Positions 17,366-26,233 of a DNA stretch of 63,314 nucleotides are shown here, piece by piece. The DNA comes from [Streptosporangium] indianense (lineage in GTDB: Bacteria > Actinomycetota > Actinomycetes > Streptomycetales > Streptomycetaceae), in the NCBI RefSeq assembly GCF_021474405.1, contig NZ_JAKEIO010000030.1, forward strand, positions 1-63,314, read 5' to 3'. Numbering within the stretch: the stretch's first letter is position 1; each line of letters starts with the position of its first letter. The notes under the pieces are model-generated. The model made no database searches and was not told the DNA's origin. It saw only the letters and a list, made by a program, of their open reading frames with translations. Both the position numbers and the translations under genes were made by a program.

Positions 17366-18064
17366 ATGTCACAGCGATTTGGCATGGGCACTGTCGCCGC
17401 TGCCCTGCTGATCATGGGAAGTTCCGTACCAGCGTTTGCTGACGAGCCGGCTCAAGAGCCCGGTCCCGTACTCATTGCGGAGGGGGCCGGGGTCGTACCG
17501 GGCACGGTAACGGACGCCCCGATCGCCGGATCGGAAGTGGCAGAGGGGGTCGACAGCGGAGCGCCGTTGGAAGAGGACCTGCCCATCCCGGGCGAGACGG
17601 ATGGCCCTGAACTACTGGGGCCCAAGGAACCACTGTCCGAGTACTGCGGTCCCGGCCATTGGTTCGCCCACATCACCAAGAACAAGAAGAACACGATGAA
17701 GGTCTATGACAAGGCCTTCGTCAAAAACACGAAGTCATACAGCATCGACTTCAAGTTCACCTCCAAGAAGGCGGGCACCACGACCGTCGGCGGGTCGGTG
17801 ACACTCAGCGGTGAGTTCAAGGCGTTGTGGCTGGGAAAGATCAAGGCCGAAGTCAACGTCGAAGCCTCCAAGTCGTGGACTTCCGAGCTCGGCGTTGAGG
17901 CCACCGGCAAGGTCAAGGCTCATGACACCGTGTACGGCGACTACGGGATCATGAAGGAGAACGTGTACGGCTATACCGCATACCGGTACAGCAACTGCAA
18001 GACAGGCTCGAAGCAATACACAACGGCGTGGGCGCCTTACCGTGAAGGCTGGCTCATTCACTAA
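17366..18064 (+). CDS. Secreted protein of unknown family
   Basis: A 232-residue protein started at ATG 17366 behind AAAGGGGG. A signal peptide (ALLIMGSSVPAFADEP) is followed by a low-complexity acidic, proline/glycine-rich spacer to about residue 95. The C-terminal 130 residues form alternating strands with many K, T and S (KAGTTTVGGSVTLSGEFKAL), somewhat like pore-forming beta proteins, and contain two cysteines. I cannot name a family. A G/C hairpin follows and then a lipoprotein gene in the same direction. Confidence 0.65.
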   Translation: MSQRFGMGTVAAALLIMGSSVPAFADEPAQEPGPVLIAEGAGVVPGTVTDAPIAGSEVAEGVDSGAPLEEDLPIPGETDGPELLGPKEPLSEYCGPGHWFAHITKNKKNTMKVYDKAFVKNTKSYSIDFKFTSKKAGTTTVGGSVTLSGEFKALWLGKIKAEVNVEASKSWTSELGVEATGKVKAHDTVYGDYGIMKENVYGYTAYRYSNCKTGSKQYTTAWAPYREGWLIH

Positions 18065-18073
18065 CCGTTCGCA

Positions 18074-18101
18074 GCGCGCCCCGGCTCCGTCCGGGGCGCG
18101 C
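18074..18101 (+). terminator. G/C hairpin between the secreted protein and lipoprotein genes
   Basis: Eleven-base perfect arms (18074-18084 and 18091-18101) with a 6-base loop, ten bases after the stop. There is no long T-run, so termination may be partial and the lipoprotein gene could still be co-transcribed. Confidence 0.6.
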
Positions 18102-18121
18102 GTCTCCGAGGAGAGTGCTCC

Positions 18122-18598
18122 ATGGGCCGTTACGCCATAGCGCCCACCCTGCTCATTCTGCTGTTGACCACAGCCTGTTCGGGAACCAGCGACGGTGACG
18201 AAACATCACCCCCGGCAAGCGCTGCCCCTTCCGCGACCGGGTCGAGCAGCAGTCTCGGCGCTGCCCCCAGCTCGCCTGCCACGCCACGGGCGTTCGATTT
18301 GCCTGCCAAGGCGAAGATTCTCGTGCCAGTGACCACGGGTGAGGGCAGCACGGACCTGCCCGTTTTCAAGCCGGAATCAGACGTGTACACCGTCTACGTC
18401 AATTGCACCGGCAAAGGCACGATGACTCTCGTCGATCGCAATGCTCCAGACGATGACCCCAGCAAGATCGGCTGCAACGGGCCCACTACTCACGGGCGTA
18501 TCTATACGGACGTTGTCCCCCAGAAGCTCGCCGTACGGACAGACGGCGGCACCGTGCACTGGACACTTGCCGTCATATCTGGCGAGCACCCCGTGTGA
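18122..18598 (+). CDS. Lipoprotein of unknown function
   Basis: The 158-residue product has a type II signal peptide with the lipobox LTTAC, so the cysteine near residue 19 should be lipidated. A serine/alanine/proline-rich linker runs to about residue 60, followed by a compact beta-rich domain with two cysteines (VNCTGKGTMTLV, SKIGCNG). GAGGAGAG just before the ATG is a good ribosome site. No family recognised. Confidence 0.75.
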   Translation: MGRYAIAPTLLILLLTTACSGTSDGDETSPPASAAPSATGSSSSLGAAPSSPATPRAFDLPAKAKILVPVTTGEGSTDLPVFKPESDVYTVYVNCTGKGTMTLVDRNAPDDDPSKIGCNGPTTHGRIYTDVVPQKLAVRTDGGTVHWTLAVISGEHPV

Positions 18599-18760
18599 AC
18601 CATCAGGCCGCAACGGCGTCAGGGGCCAGGCTGGTCCCGTGACCGTCACGGCCCCAGTCCTGCTGCGAATTGGGGTGCTGGCCCTGGTGCGTTCCCCGGT
18701 GCTTTCGGGCTACACCATTTGGTGGACGGCGCCGGGTACGACAGCTGGCTGTACCGCGAC

Positions 18761-18797
18761 TGCGCCATGAGCGCCCGGCCGGGGCGCTCATGGCGCA
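18761..18797. terminator. Perfect 16-bp inverted repeat
   Basis: Arms at 18761-18776 and 18782-18797 surround the loop GGCCG. It lies 160 bases after the lipoprotein gene and just before an IS630 remnant. It could be a terminator, although no T-run follows on either side. Confidence 0.5.
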
Positions 18798-18826
18798 GGG
18801 TGATTTCCTACCGACGCGGGGTGGAG

Positions 18827-18990
18827 CAGTTAGTGCTGTGACCGAGAAGGTTCGCCGGGTTGGCGGCTGGGGCGGTTGGGTGGACGGCCACGTTCGTTTC
18901 GATCGCTGGAGGTGCGAGTGGCCGAGCCTGTCCATGTCCGCCGACTGACCGACCAGGAAGGACAGAAGCTGCAGCCTCGGGCGCGGCCCC
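18827..18990 (+). mobile_element. IS630-family element, 5' remnant
   Basis: A GTG at 18917 behind GGAGG opens AEPVHVRRLTDQEGQKLQ, the usual N-terminus of actinomycete IS630-type transposases. The preceding 85 bases look like that element's left end and leader. After about 20 residues the similarity stops and unrelated sequence follows. The missing C-terminal half resembles the remnant at 33.7-34.3 kb, though the two need not come from one copy. Confidence 0.65.
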
Positions 18991-19082
18991 GGCCCAAGGC
19001 ACAGCGGCCGACGCCGAAAGCGTCACCGGTTTGACCGCCTCCGGATCGGGCAGGAAGGCCCGGCACCCGGCCGCGGGTCCGG

Positions 19083-19616
19083 TCAGTTGGGGAAGGAGAA
19101 GTAGAGCGCCTCGCTGTAGAAGGACCCGAAGTGCCTTTGCCAGTCGGCTCGGACCGAGGCCAGGCAATCGTCGTTCTGGCCGGCGATCGCCGCCTCAGCC
19201 TGGGCGACGGCGCCGGGGATGTCCTCGGACGCCAGACGCTGCACGCTCGCTGCCGGATCCTCGCCCGTCATCGAGACGATCTCCCCGGTCTCCAGGACGA
19301 AGTACTTCGCCTGCTGCTTGTCGAGGTGGGCCGTGGTCGTGGCAACGCATTGGGCGAACTCGGCGTCGTCCTCCAGGCCCTTGCCGACCGCGCGCAGGAG
19401 GCCGCGCAGCAGGGCCGCCCCGGCGGCATAGTCCGCGGCGATGCCGATCGGAGGGTTCCAGATCATGGACGGAACGACCGTCGTTCCGCGCCCCACCATG
19501 AGCTTGTGCGCGAGCGGGATGTCCCAGTTGTGCTCGGATATGCATCGGATCCGCTTGGGCATCTCCGCCGCGTTCGGCATCGAGTCCGCAGAGTAGAGGT
19601 ATGAACGGTTTGCCAT
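19083..19616 (-). CDS. Hypothetical protein, 177 residues
   Basis: The ATG at 19616 gives MANRSYLYSADSMPNAAEMP, a credible start; longer in-frame versions read as shadow sequence. The protein is soluble, mixed alpha/beta and acidic, with FVLETGEIVSMTGED and an aromatic end (YSEALYFSFPN). No catalytic motif stands out. It may belong to an actinobacterial immunity or accessory family, but I cannot place it. Confidence 0.65.
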   Translation of the reverse strand: MANRSYLYSADSMPNAAEMPKRIRCISEHNWDIPLAHKLMVGRGTTVVPSMIWNPPIGIAADYAAGAALLRGLLRAVGKGLEDDAEFAQCVATTTAHLDKQQAKYFVLETGEIVSMTGEDPAASVQRLASEDIPGAVAQAEAAIAGQNDDCLASVRADWQRHFGSFYSEALYFSFPN

Positions 19617-19925
19617 AGATGGCGACGCTAGCACCGGGGACCGACAACGCCGGCGCCGTCGGAACCCTCCAGCGCGGTCAGAGCGCACGGGAGGGGCGCG
19701 GTCCGGGTCCGCCCTGAGCCGGGCGCGGTTGCCGGGTCGGCGGTCATCTGACCCGCGCTGGCTCCCTGTCCCGGGCCGTCTTCGGAAGAGCAGCGTTCCC
19801 TGCAAAACGCCAAAAGTGGCTGACCGGCTTGCTGCGCGACTGTTCCTCTTCTTGGCAGGCTTTGATGCATGCCAAAGATCAGCCAGGTAGGAGCAGTCAG
19901 CATCGAACACGGCTTTTTCCCGTCG
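19617..19925. other. Intergenic stretch, nothing recognised
   Basis: Neither strand shows a supported gene. The stretch lies between the divergent hypothetical gene and a frameshifted gene. Confidence 0.3.
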
Positions 19926-20373
19926 GTGAACTGTGGGAGCCGGGATTTGAGCGCAGGGATTACACACCGGATCTCGAGGCCCGCGAGCCGGCCACAGTCA
20001 TTCCTGGACAAATCGTTGTGAACTCACGGGTTCAGGAACATGCTGCTCCGGTGGTCTTGGCTGTCATCGACCGTGAGGATGAGGCGCCGGGACCAAGCTG
20101 GACCCGTATCGCGTCTGTGGACTACCAGCCTGTTTACAAAGGCCGCATGGCCGCCTTGGAGCTCAGGTGTGGTCATAGGGCCGGACAGACTCTCGTGAGC
20201 GATTCGATGCCGACACGCGGCGCAAGGAGGGGCCAGCACACGACGGGTTCGAGATGTACGTAATCGCCTTCGTTCCGTGGGGCACACAGGCACCACCGCT
20301 TCCCGCAACGGGAGAAAGCCGACGAGAGCTGCTTGTCCGCAAGCATGGGAAGCCCCCGCTGAACACGCGCTGA
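19926..20373 (+). pseudogene. Hypothetical protein gene with a frameshift
   Basis: One frame reads VLAVIDREDEAPGPSWTRIA and SVDYQPVYKGRMAALEL and then degenerates near 20170. A second frame picks up as RTDSRERFDADTRRKEGPAH and continues MYVIAFVPWGTQAPPLP to a TGA at 20371. Both halves have protein-like composition and join smoothly, so one indel appears to have split a gene of about 130-150 residues. Family unknown; a sequencing error is the alternative. Confidence 0.5.
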
Positions 20374-20406
20374 GCAACTGGCACAGCCCTGAGAGGTCGT
20401 TTTAGC

Positions 20407-20499
20407 CTATGGTGCCCGCTTAATGATGTTGGCGGCGTTCTCGAACCGGCGCAGGTCGGCCTTGCTGGGGAAGATCAGCAGGAGTCCGACCAGGAGCAA
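20407..20499 (-). CDS. Possible 30-residue membrane micro-protein
   Basis: A TTG five bases after GGGGAGG opens a frame of one hydrophobic helix (LLVGLLLIFPS) and a polar tail (KADLRRFENAANIIKRAP). It may be a true micro-protein or the C-terminal remnant of a larger membrane protein. Confidence 0.3.
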   Translation of the reverse strand: MLLVGLLLIFPSKADLRRFENAANIIKRAP

Positions 20500-20590
20500 A
20501 AACGCCTCCCCGCCTCAAGGCGCGGTTGGTTTCGCGAACCAGCCGGCAGGGGCGGCGGGGCGGGCAGGACCGTCCCGCTAGTCTCTGACC

Positions 20591-21046
20591 ATGGCTGATC
20601 CACATCCCGCCGTCTACGAGGCGTACTTCACCCGCACGCCCTTCCAACTCCTCGCCGGCGTGGGCTGGAAGCGCCTGGTCGCGTTCTGCATCGACAGCAC
20701 GGGCATTTTGCTCGGCGGTGCACCAGCCCGCTACAAAGCTCAGACGGCGTTCGTGCCGTGGGAGGACATCACATCGGTAGTCGTGTGGCAGCAGCGCATG
20801 GCTGGCCCCTCAATGGACTACGTCGGCGTCCACCGCCGGGCGGGAGCCCCCGAGCTGCCGGGGGCGAACCGCAAGATGACTCCCGCACAGGCAGCTCGCA
20901 CCGTGCCTCACGTCGAGTACGAGCTTCTCCGCGCGAGCCGGCCCATCAACTTCTGGCGTCTCGACCCCCACCGCCTCCAAGCCGCAGTCGATTCCTTTGC
21001 TCCCCACGTTCCAGTCCTGGTGTATCAGCAACCACACCTCCGTTGA
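20591..21046 (+). CDS. Hypothetical protein, 151 residues
   Basis: ATG 20591 gives ADPHPAVYEAYFTRTPFQLL. The protein is soluble and beta-rich in its first 80 residues (WKRLVAFCIDSTGILLGG, PWEDITSVVVWQQR), which suggests a PH-like or similar membrane-surface fold; the C-terminal part has helices. Aromatic residues and a proline-rich linker are present. I do not recognise a family. It is flanked by convergent small genes. Confidence 0.65.
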   Translation: MADPHPAVYEAYFTRTPFQLLAGVGWKRLVAFCIDSTGILLGGAPARYKAQTAFVPWEDITSVVVWQQRMAGPSMDYVGVHRRAGAPELPGANRKMTPAQAARTVPHVEYELLRASRPINFWRLDPHRLQAAVDSFAPHVPVLVYQQPHLR

Positions 21047-21070
21047 AACGCGGGAGGTTAAAGAAAAGGC

Positions 21071-21319
21071 TTAGTTCCTCCGGCGACGCCTCTGCGCGTA
21101 TGGGCCGTGGCGATCATGTTCCCGCCATTCCTCGTCATGGGGGTCGCGGTCTTCGCCGTCTGCGTTGTCTCCAGGAGTCGGTATGTGTTCCCCGTTGTTG
21201 ACCTTGGCCAGCAGCGAAGCAAGGGGATCCGGGGGGTCGTCGCTGAAGCGATCGGACCCGCGCCTGGGTGGCGGCCCCGGCTCCGCCCTGTCATGACCTG
21301 ATCGTGATGTACCGCTCAT
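21071..21319 (-). CDS. Small acidic/basic hypothetical protein
   Basis: The 82-residue frame starts at ATG 21319 behind GGGGG. The middle (DDPPDPLASLLAKVNNGEHI) looks like a short linear motif region; the N-terminus is basic and the C-terminus mixed charge, ending in an arginine run. It is probably disordered. Function unknown. Confidence 0.4.
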   Translation of the reverse strand: MSGTSRSGHDRAEPGPPPRRGSDRFSDDPPDPLASLLAKVNNGEHIPTPGDNADGEDRDPHDEEWREHDRHGPYAQRRRRRN

Positions 21320-21404
21320 GAGCAGCCCCCTCCGACTCACTGCGATGCTCTGGAGTTCTTTCCCTGGAAGCTCGTGGGTAACCCGACTTCGACCCTGTCA
21401 TAAA

Positions 21405-21690
21405 GGGGGCTCCAAGACGGGACGAAGTCCCGTCGACCGGGGCAGGACGGGTAGCGAGCATCACCTGATCACCGACGCCACCGGCATCCCGCTCGCCGTC
21501 ACCCTGACCGGCGGCAGCCGCAACGACGTCACCCAGCTGATCCCGCTCCTCCAGGCAGTGCCACCGGTGCGGGGCAGGCGAGGCCGCCCCGGAGCCGCCC
21601 CGACGTAGTGCTGGGAGACCGAGGCTACGACCACGACAAGTACCGCCGACTGGTCTGGGATCTCGGAGCGGAGGCCGGGACCCCCTGCCC
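21405..21690 (+). mobile_element. IS5-family transposase remnant
   Basis: The frame reads KTGRSPVDRGRTGSEHHLI and DATGIPLAVTLTGGSRNDVT, the DDE-fold core of IS5-type transposases, and then shifts frame near 21605 to GDRGYDHDKYRRLVWDLG. The N-terminus, the C-terminal glutamate region and both ends are missing, so it is an inactive fragment. Confidence 0.8.
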
Positions 21691-21742
21691 GGCCTCTGCT
21701 CCACACCATGCGAAGACGATCACGCCTGCCGAACCGGCGGAC

Positions 21743-21900
21743 TCAGCTCCCCGTCGCCGACTCCTGCTCCTCGGGTTCCTCCCTGTACGCGACGTGCCCG
21801 ATGGCGGAGTGGGCGGTGCTCAGCCTGCCGTGGAGCGCACCCGCGAGGTCCTTCGCCGCGTCGGAGGACTCCGTGAAGCGCTGCGGGCGCGTCGGTGGGC
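21743..21900 (-). pseudogene. C-terminal gene fragment of unknown type
   Basis: On this strand one frame reads RFTESSDAAKDLAGALHGRL, then STAHSAIGHVAYREEPEEQE, and stops at 21743. The composition is strongly protein-like, but there is no start. It abuts the IS5 remnant, so the rest of the gene was probably lost in that rearrangement. Confidence 0.45.
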
Positions 21901-21931
21901 TTCCGCGCGGGCACCGCTCAGGTGCCGGTGT

Positions 21932-22813
21932 TCACACCTGGGCGCTCCCGCTGCTTCGCTCGACCGGGATCCATAGCTGGGAGTCGGTCTCCTCGCCGAC
22001 CTCCACCGGCTGTGTCCGCAGAAGTTCTGGGCCTGTCCGGCTCGTGTACGGGTTCGAGGGGAACCATTGCGTGAACACGTCTCGCCACAGCTCCTGGAGG
22101 GCGCTCGGGTAGGAGCCGTGGTTGTCGAAGACCGCCCAGGTCCCGGCCGGCACGTCGAGGGCGTCGAGGTTTTCGGCGGCCGTCTCGGGGGCGGTCACCA
22201 CGCCGATCCAGTAGTCCGCCTCGGCGCCCTCCTCCCGGCTGTCGGTCAGGTACACAACAGCCGACAAGATCCCGGCCGGCTCCTGACCGGCCAGCTCCTT
22301 CATCCGCACGATCGCCAACTCGTCCAGGCTCTCCAGGTGCGCCGCAGCCGCCCTGTTGAGCCCCTCCGGCACGAGTGGGAGCCGAGCCTTCTTGCCGACG
22401 ACCCGAAACGACTCCTTCTCCACGATCCGGTAGCGCATGGTCGTACTGCCTTCGACAACCACGCGGAAGGACATGCGCGGATGCGAGGTGAGCACGGCAC
22501 CCGTGCGCCGGGCTTCGCCCGGCCCGATGCCGTGCACCGACCTGAATGCCCGGGCGAACGCCTCGCCCGAGCCGTACCCGTACCGCACCGCGATGTCGAG
22601 CAGCGTCAGGTCCCCGGCCAGCACCTCGGCCCCGGCGAGCGTCATCCGTCGGCGCCGCACGTAGACCGGGAGCGGCATCCCGGCGAGCGCGGAGAACAGC
22701 CGCCGGAAGTGGTGTTCCGACACTGCGGCGATCCGGGCCACCTCGGTCATGTCGACCTCCCGGTCGAGGCTGGCCTCCAGGTGGTCCAGCGCCTGATTCA
22801 GCCGCTCCAGCAC
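21932..22813 (-). CDS. AraC-family regulator with GyrI-like effector domain
   Basis: A 293-residue regulator. The N-terminal 110 residues form the double helix-turn-helix (DMTEVARIAAVSEHHFRRLF, later DIAVRYGYGSGEAFARAF). Residues 120-285 form a GyrI-like/SOUL-type ligand-binding domain (VGKKARLPLVPEGLNRA, WAVFDNHGSYPSALQELW). Such regulators bind small hydrophobic or cationic ligands. It is divergent from the serine hydrolase gene with about 290 bases between them, so it may control that gene and itself. Confidence 0.88.
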   Translation of the reverse strand: MLERLNQALDHLEASLDREVDMTEVARIAAVSEHHFRRLFSALAGMPLPVYVRRRRMTLAGAEVLAGDLTLLDIAVRYGYGSGEAFARAFRSVHGIGPGEARRTGAVLTSHPRMSFRVVVEGSTTMRYRIVEKESFRVVGKKARLPLVPEGLNRAAAAHLESLDELAIVRMKELAGQEPAGILSAVVYLTDSREEGAEADYWIGVVTAPETAAENLDALDVPAGTWAVFDNHGSYPSALQELWRDVFTQWFPSNPYTSRTGPELLRTQPVEVGEETDSQLWIPVERSSGSAQV

Positions 22814-23103
22814 GCCTATCCGTCCTTCGTTCTAGTCTCCTCAGCGGGAACACCCCCACGCTGGAGTCGCTCGCCGCACACGGTGCCGTGGCGGCCGTCA
22901 TCAGTGCTGCGCTCTGCGGTGCCGACCGCGCCATCGACCGGGCACGCAGGAGGCGAAGACAGGATCGGTCGACCCAGCGGTCCCGTGCGCGGCCGTCTCG
23001 CCGCCCTGCTGGAGTAGAGAAGATGTGGCCGCGCCCTCGCCCGACAAAACCGGCGCGGGAATTGTCGGGCAGGAAAGACCGGCGTGACCTGAGGCTTGCG
23101 CCC
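22814..23103. promoter_or_regulatory. Divergent intergenic region between the AraC regulator and serine hydrolase genes
   Basis: No gene is supported here. The region must hold both divergent promoters and probably the regulator's binding site, but no clear palindrome or -10/-35 pair could be assigned by eye. Confidence 0.35.
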
Positions 23104-24219
23104 ATGACTGATGTTAAGGGGTTTTGCGAGCCGCGGTTCGAGGCAGTCCGGGCGGCCCTTGCCGCTTTGCTCGGCAAGGACGACGTGGGTGCCTCGGCGG
23201 CCGTCTGCGTCGACGGTGAGCCGGTGGTCGACATCTGGGGCGGGTACGCCGATGCTGACCTCTCCGTCGGCTGGGAGCGCGACACCCTCACCGGCGTGAA
23301 CTCGACGACCAAGAACATGACCGCCCTGTGCGCGCTGATCCTGACCGACCGGGGCGAGCTCGATCTGTCCGCGCCGGTCGCCGCCTACTGGCCGGAGTTC
23401 GTCGCGGCCGGTAAGGAGAACGTGCTGGTGCGGCACGTACTGTCGCACACCGCGGGACTGCCGGACCTGTCCGGGCCGACGACGGTCGAGGAGCTCTACG
23501 ACTGGAGGAGCGTGACGTCAGGGCTGGCTGGGCAGGCGCCCGAATGGGAGCCGGGAACGGCCGCCGGCTATCACGCGCTCACCTTCGGCTTCCTTATGGG
23601 TGAGATCGTTCGCCGCATCACCGGCCGCAGTCTCGGCGAGTTCTTCGCCGAAGAGGTGGCCAAACCGCTCGGCGCGGACTTCCACATCGGGCTCTCCGCC
23701 GAGCATGACCACCGGATCGCACCGCTCATCCCGCCGCCGTCACTGACCGACGAGTACACCGCCAGCGCACCGCTCGGACCGGACGGCACACGCCGGGAAA
23801 ACACCGGTGTGGCGATCCGGGTCAAGGACACCAACTCCCTGGCCTGGCGCCGGGCGCAGATCCCTGCGGTAAACGGCTTCGGCAATGCTCGCTCCATCGC
23901 CCTTGTCCAGTCGGTCTTGGCGAACCAAGGTGCGGCCAGCGGCGTGCGGCTGCTGTCCCCCAAGGGTTGCGAGCCAGCGTGGCAGGAAGTGTTCCGCGGT
24001 GACGACCGCGTGCTGGGCACCCCGATGTGCTGGACGGTGGGCTTCGGTAAGTTCGGCAACACCTTCGGCTGGGGCGGCTGGGGCGGTTCACTGGTCGTGA
24101 ACGATCCCGGTCCACGCATGACGGTGGCCTATGTCATGAACCAGATGATCGACCGGGACCGGCAGGAGGACAACCGCGGCATGGAGATCGTGATGGCCGC
24201 CTACAGCGGACTGCACTGA
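23104..24219 (+). CDS. Beta-lactamase-fold serine hydrolase/esterase
   Basis: The 371-residue product matches the class C beta-lactamase/family VIII esterase fold. The SxxK motif is STTK in LTGVNSTTKNM near residue 66, the second motif is GYHALTFGFLMGEI near 160, and the C-terminal region has a WGGWGGS motif where KTG-like residues sit. There is no signal peptide, so it is cytoplasmic and more likely an esterase than a drug-resistance beta-lactamase. It is divergent from the AraC-type regulator. The substrate is unknown. Confidence 0.87.
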   Translation: MTDVKGFCEPRFEAVRAALAALLGKDDVGASAAVCVDGEPVVDIWGGYADADLSVGWERDTLTGVNSTTKNMTALCALILTDRGELDLSAPVAAYWPEFVAAGKENVLVRHVLSHTAGLPDLSGPTTVEELYDWRSVTSGLAGQAPEWEPGTAAGYHALTFGFLMGEIVRRITGRSLGEFFAEEVAKPLGADFHIGLSAEHDHRIAPLIPPPSLTDEYTASAPLGPDGTRRENTGVAIRVKDTNSLAWRRAQIPAVNGFGNARSIALVQSVLANQGAASGVRLLSPKGCEPAWQEVFRGDDRVLGTPMCWTVGFGKFGNTFGWGGWGGSLVVNDPGPRMTVAYVMNQMIDRDRQEDNRGMEIVMAAYSGLH

Positions 24220-24312
24220 CAGGCAACGGGGCGGCCCGGGCCCGCACAGCCTTCCCCTTCTCCTCTCCCACTCGAAACACTTTGAACGTAGACCAGTTGT
24301 GCTAGGGGCTGT

Positions 24313-24510
24313 CCCAGCCGCGGCAAAGCGGACCAGGACCCGGCCCAGTGGCTGCCCCCTGCTGGCCACATCCACTGCCGGTATGCAGCCCAGTGGACTG
24401 GCACGAAGCTCCGCTGGGATCTCTCCGTGGATGACACTGAGCACGCCGCCCTGAATGACTTGGCCGCCGCCTGCCCCGGCCAGACCGTCACCTATACCCC
24501 CGTCACCTGA
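24313..24510 (+). pseudogene. C-terminal fragment of a DUF1524-type HNH endonuclease
   Basis: The frame reads KADQDPAQWLPPAGHIHCRY, then a helical segment, and ends ACPGQTVTYTPVT. This is nearly the same as the end of the HNH gene remnant at 37.75-38.09 kb (KADQDPAQWLPPAADAHCRY). Only the last 60 or so residues are left and the HNH core is missing. Confidence 0.7.
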
Positions 24511-24579
24511 CAGATTGCCCTGGAGGTGCTGCTGAGATGGCATCGCATGTTGGGGAGGACTGACCCGCCTGGTGGCCTG

Positions 24580-24712
24580 TCACCGGTTGACTTGGTAGTA
24601 GGCGTCCCAGGCGTGCTGCTGCCAGAACAGCACGAGGAGCGGAATCAAGGCGACCATCCCAATCCCCCGCGGACCGAGTCCGCCACCGGCACAAGCGGGG
24701 CTCTCGAACGGT
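24580..24712 (-). pseudogene. C-terminal fragment of a membrane protein
   Basis: One frame on this strand reads GIGMVALIPLLVLFWQQHAW and ends DAYYQVNR with a stop at 24580. It is a clear transmembrane helix with a short tail but has no start. It lies between an HNH fragment and an IS5 fragment, in a scrapyard of gene ends. Confidence 0.4.
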
Positions 24713-24734
24713 CGGCCGCCGAAGTTCGACAAAG

Positions 24735-24876
24735 CCCGACTACCGCGACCGCCACGTGGTCGAGTGCGGCATCAACCGCCTCACAGGGCACCGGGCCGTA
24801 GCCACGAGGGTACGACAAGCTCGCGGTTCGCTATTAAGCGACCGTGCTGGTTGCCGCGATCAACGAATGGCTGTGA
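24735..24876 (+). mobile_element. IS5-type transposase C-terminal remnant
   Basis: The sequence reads DYRDRHVVECGINRLTGHRA and then, across a frameshift, toward the usual end (VRYEATVLVAAINEWL), the terminal part of a second IS5-group transposase. It is a different subtype from the remnant at 21.4 kb. No ends or start remain. Confidence 0.65.
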
Positions 24877-24895
24877 CACCCTCGCAACAGGTCCT

Positions 24896-25426
24896 TCAGC
24901 CGCCTGCCTCAGCCAGCGCCTTGATGCCGTCAAGGGTGGCCGCCATTCCGGCGCGCAGTTCCTTCATCCGGAAGGCAATGATCTCCTCCTCCCGGTCCGG
25001 CCAACGATCGAGGGCCAGCGTGACTCCGCTGCGGCCTGGTCCGATGAGGGTGGACTGCCGCAGCCGGGTGCCCTCGCCTCCGGCCTTGAGTTCGTAGCGC
25101 CAGGACGCCATGGATTTCGCCGGATCCAGCGTTGGTTCTCCGTATCGGCCGTCCGCATCTGTGACGGCCCAGGCGAACACCCGTTGTTCGTCCAGCTCGA
25201 CCACATGGGAGACGGTTCGCCACTGGCCGAGCTGCAGGTGACGGTTGTAGCCCTCGAAGCGCGCACCTACCAGGGGTCGATTCGCGCCATCGAGCCAAGC
25301 GACGCGCTGTAGCTCCGGGCTGAGCCGGGCAGGCAGATGAATGTCGGTCACCAACTCCCAGACCTGCGGCACGTCTGCCTCTATCTGAACATCACAGTGC
25401 ACGCTCGGGCCATCGGTAAATCGCAT
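24896..25426 (-). CDS. SRPBCC-fold protein (polyketide cyclase/START-like)
   Basis: The 176-residue protein opens VHCDVQIEADVPQVWELVTD and continues with alternating strands and a C-terminal helix (LRAGMAATLDGIKALAEAG), the classic SRPBCC helix-grip plan that forms a hydrophobic pocket. Members bind lipids or polyketides or act as cyclases. There is no signal or membrane segment and no catalytic residue that I can assign. It appears to be a single-gene unit. Confidence 0.8.
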   Translation of the reverse strand: MRFTDGPSVHCDVQIEADVPQVWELVTDIHLPARLSPELQRVAWLDGANRPLVGARFEGYNRHLQLGQWRTVSHVVELDEQRVFAWAVTDADGRYGEPTLDPAKSMASWRYELKAGGEGTRLRQSTLIGPGRSGVTLALDRWPDREEEIIAFRMKELRAGMAATLDGIKALAEAGG

Positions 25427-25491
25427 GTCTCCCCCCTCGATGTCAGAACCCCTTGATCATCCACGTCCCTGATCCACTTTCACAACAGGCC

Positions 25492-25632
25492 CTAGTCGAC
25501 CAGCTGGCTGCGGGCGGTCATCTGGGCCTGGCCGCGCTCCAGAGAGTGCGGTCCGAAGTCCGCGGCCGGCTATGGGTACCCGAAACGGCCCGCCAGTTGA
25601 ACTGGCGAGCCGTCACGAAACATTTAGGCTAG
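25492..25632 (+). pseudogene. Unassigned gene end
   Basis: The frame DQLAAGGHLGLAALQRVRSE ... LWVPETARQLNWRAVTKHLG ends with TAG and looks protein-like, but it has no start and no family I can name. It may be a leftover of the same rearrangements that produced the fragments just upstream. Confidence 0.25.
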
Positions 25633-26147
25633 AGGTAGGGCTCCCAGAGGAAGTTCACCTGCGTGCCCGGTGGCACGGTGATCGAGCTTCCGTATCCGGT
25701 GCCGTCTGGTATCAACTGCCCGTCATCCGGCATTCCGTAGAACGCGAAGGTCTGGTAGACGCCTTCGGGCAGGTCGATGGCGTATGCCCCGCCGGCATCC
25801 GTGTAGGTCTCGTAGAACGCGCCATACGTCCTCGGCTGGGGATAGAAGGTGACCTGAACACCTTCGATCGGGTTGCCCTGCGCGTCCTGCACCACCCCTT
25901 CGACCCGACTGTTCTCCTGGGTGGTTTCCTTACCCCCGCCGCTGGGTTCGTCTGTGTCGTTTCCGCCAGTGGGGCTCGGGGGCGGGGTGGTGTCCACCTC
26001 GGTCGGAATCGGGATCGGGAAGGACCCCGGTCCGTCGTCCTCTCCCGAGTCACCGCAGGCACCGACGAGGAACAGCAGGGGGCACAACAGCGCTGCGCTC
26101 AGTCGTGAGGCAGCGCGTGCTTTGCGGCTCGCCATGGTGAGCGACAT
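25629..26147 (-). CDS. Lipoprotein with a carboxypeptidase-regulatory-like domain
   Basis: A 172-residue protein with a type II signal peptide and lipobox LVGAC. A long acidic/proline/glycine linker follows. The C-terminal 80 residues (VEGVVQDAQGNPIEGVQVTF, TDAGGAYAIDLPEGVYQTF) have the repeat pattern of transthyretin-like/CarboxypepD_reg beta-sandwiches found in surface proteins. GAGAGGAG precedes the ATG. It lies 86 bases downstream of the PLAT gene on the same strand, so the two may form a surface-acting pair. Confidence 0.78.
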   Translation of the reverse strand: MSLTMASRKARAASRLSAALLCPLLFLVGACGDSGEDDGPGSFPIPIPTEVDTTPPPSPTGGNDTDEPSGGGKETTQENSRVEGVVQDAQGNPIEGVQVTFYPQPRTYGAFYETYTDAGGAYAIDLPEGVYQTFAFYGMPDDGQLIPDGTGYGSSITVPPGTQVNFLWEPYL

Positions 26148-26233
26148 CGCTCCTCTCTCCTTCTTCGATCATCCAGTGAACGGGCCGTGGGATGCGCCCT
26201 TCCCTCGTGCTCGCATCCCACGGCCGGCTTCGG

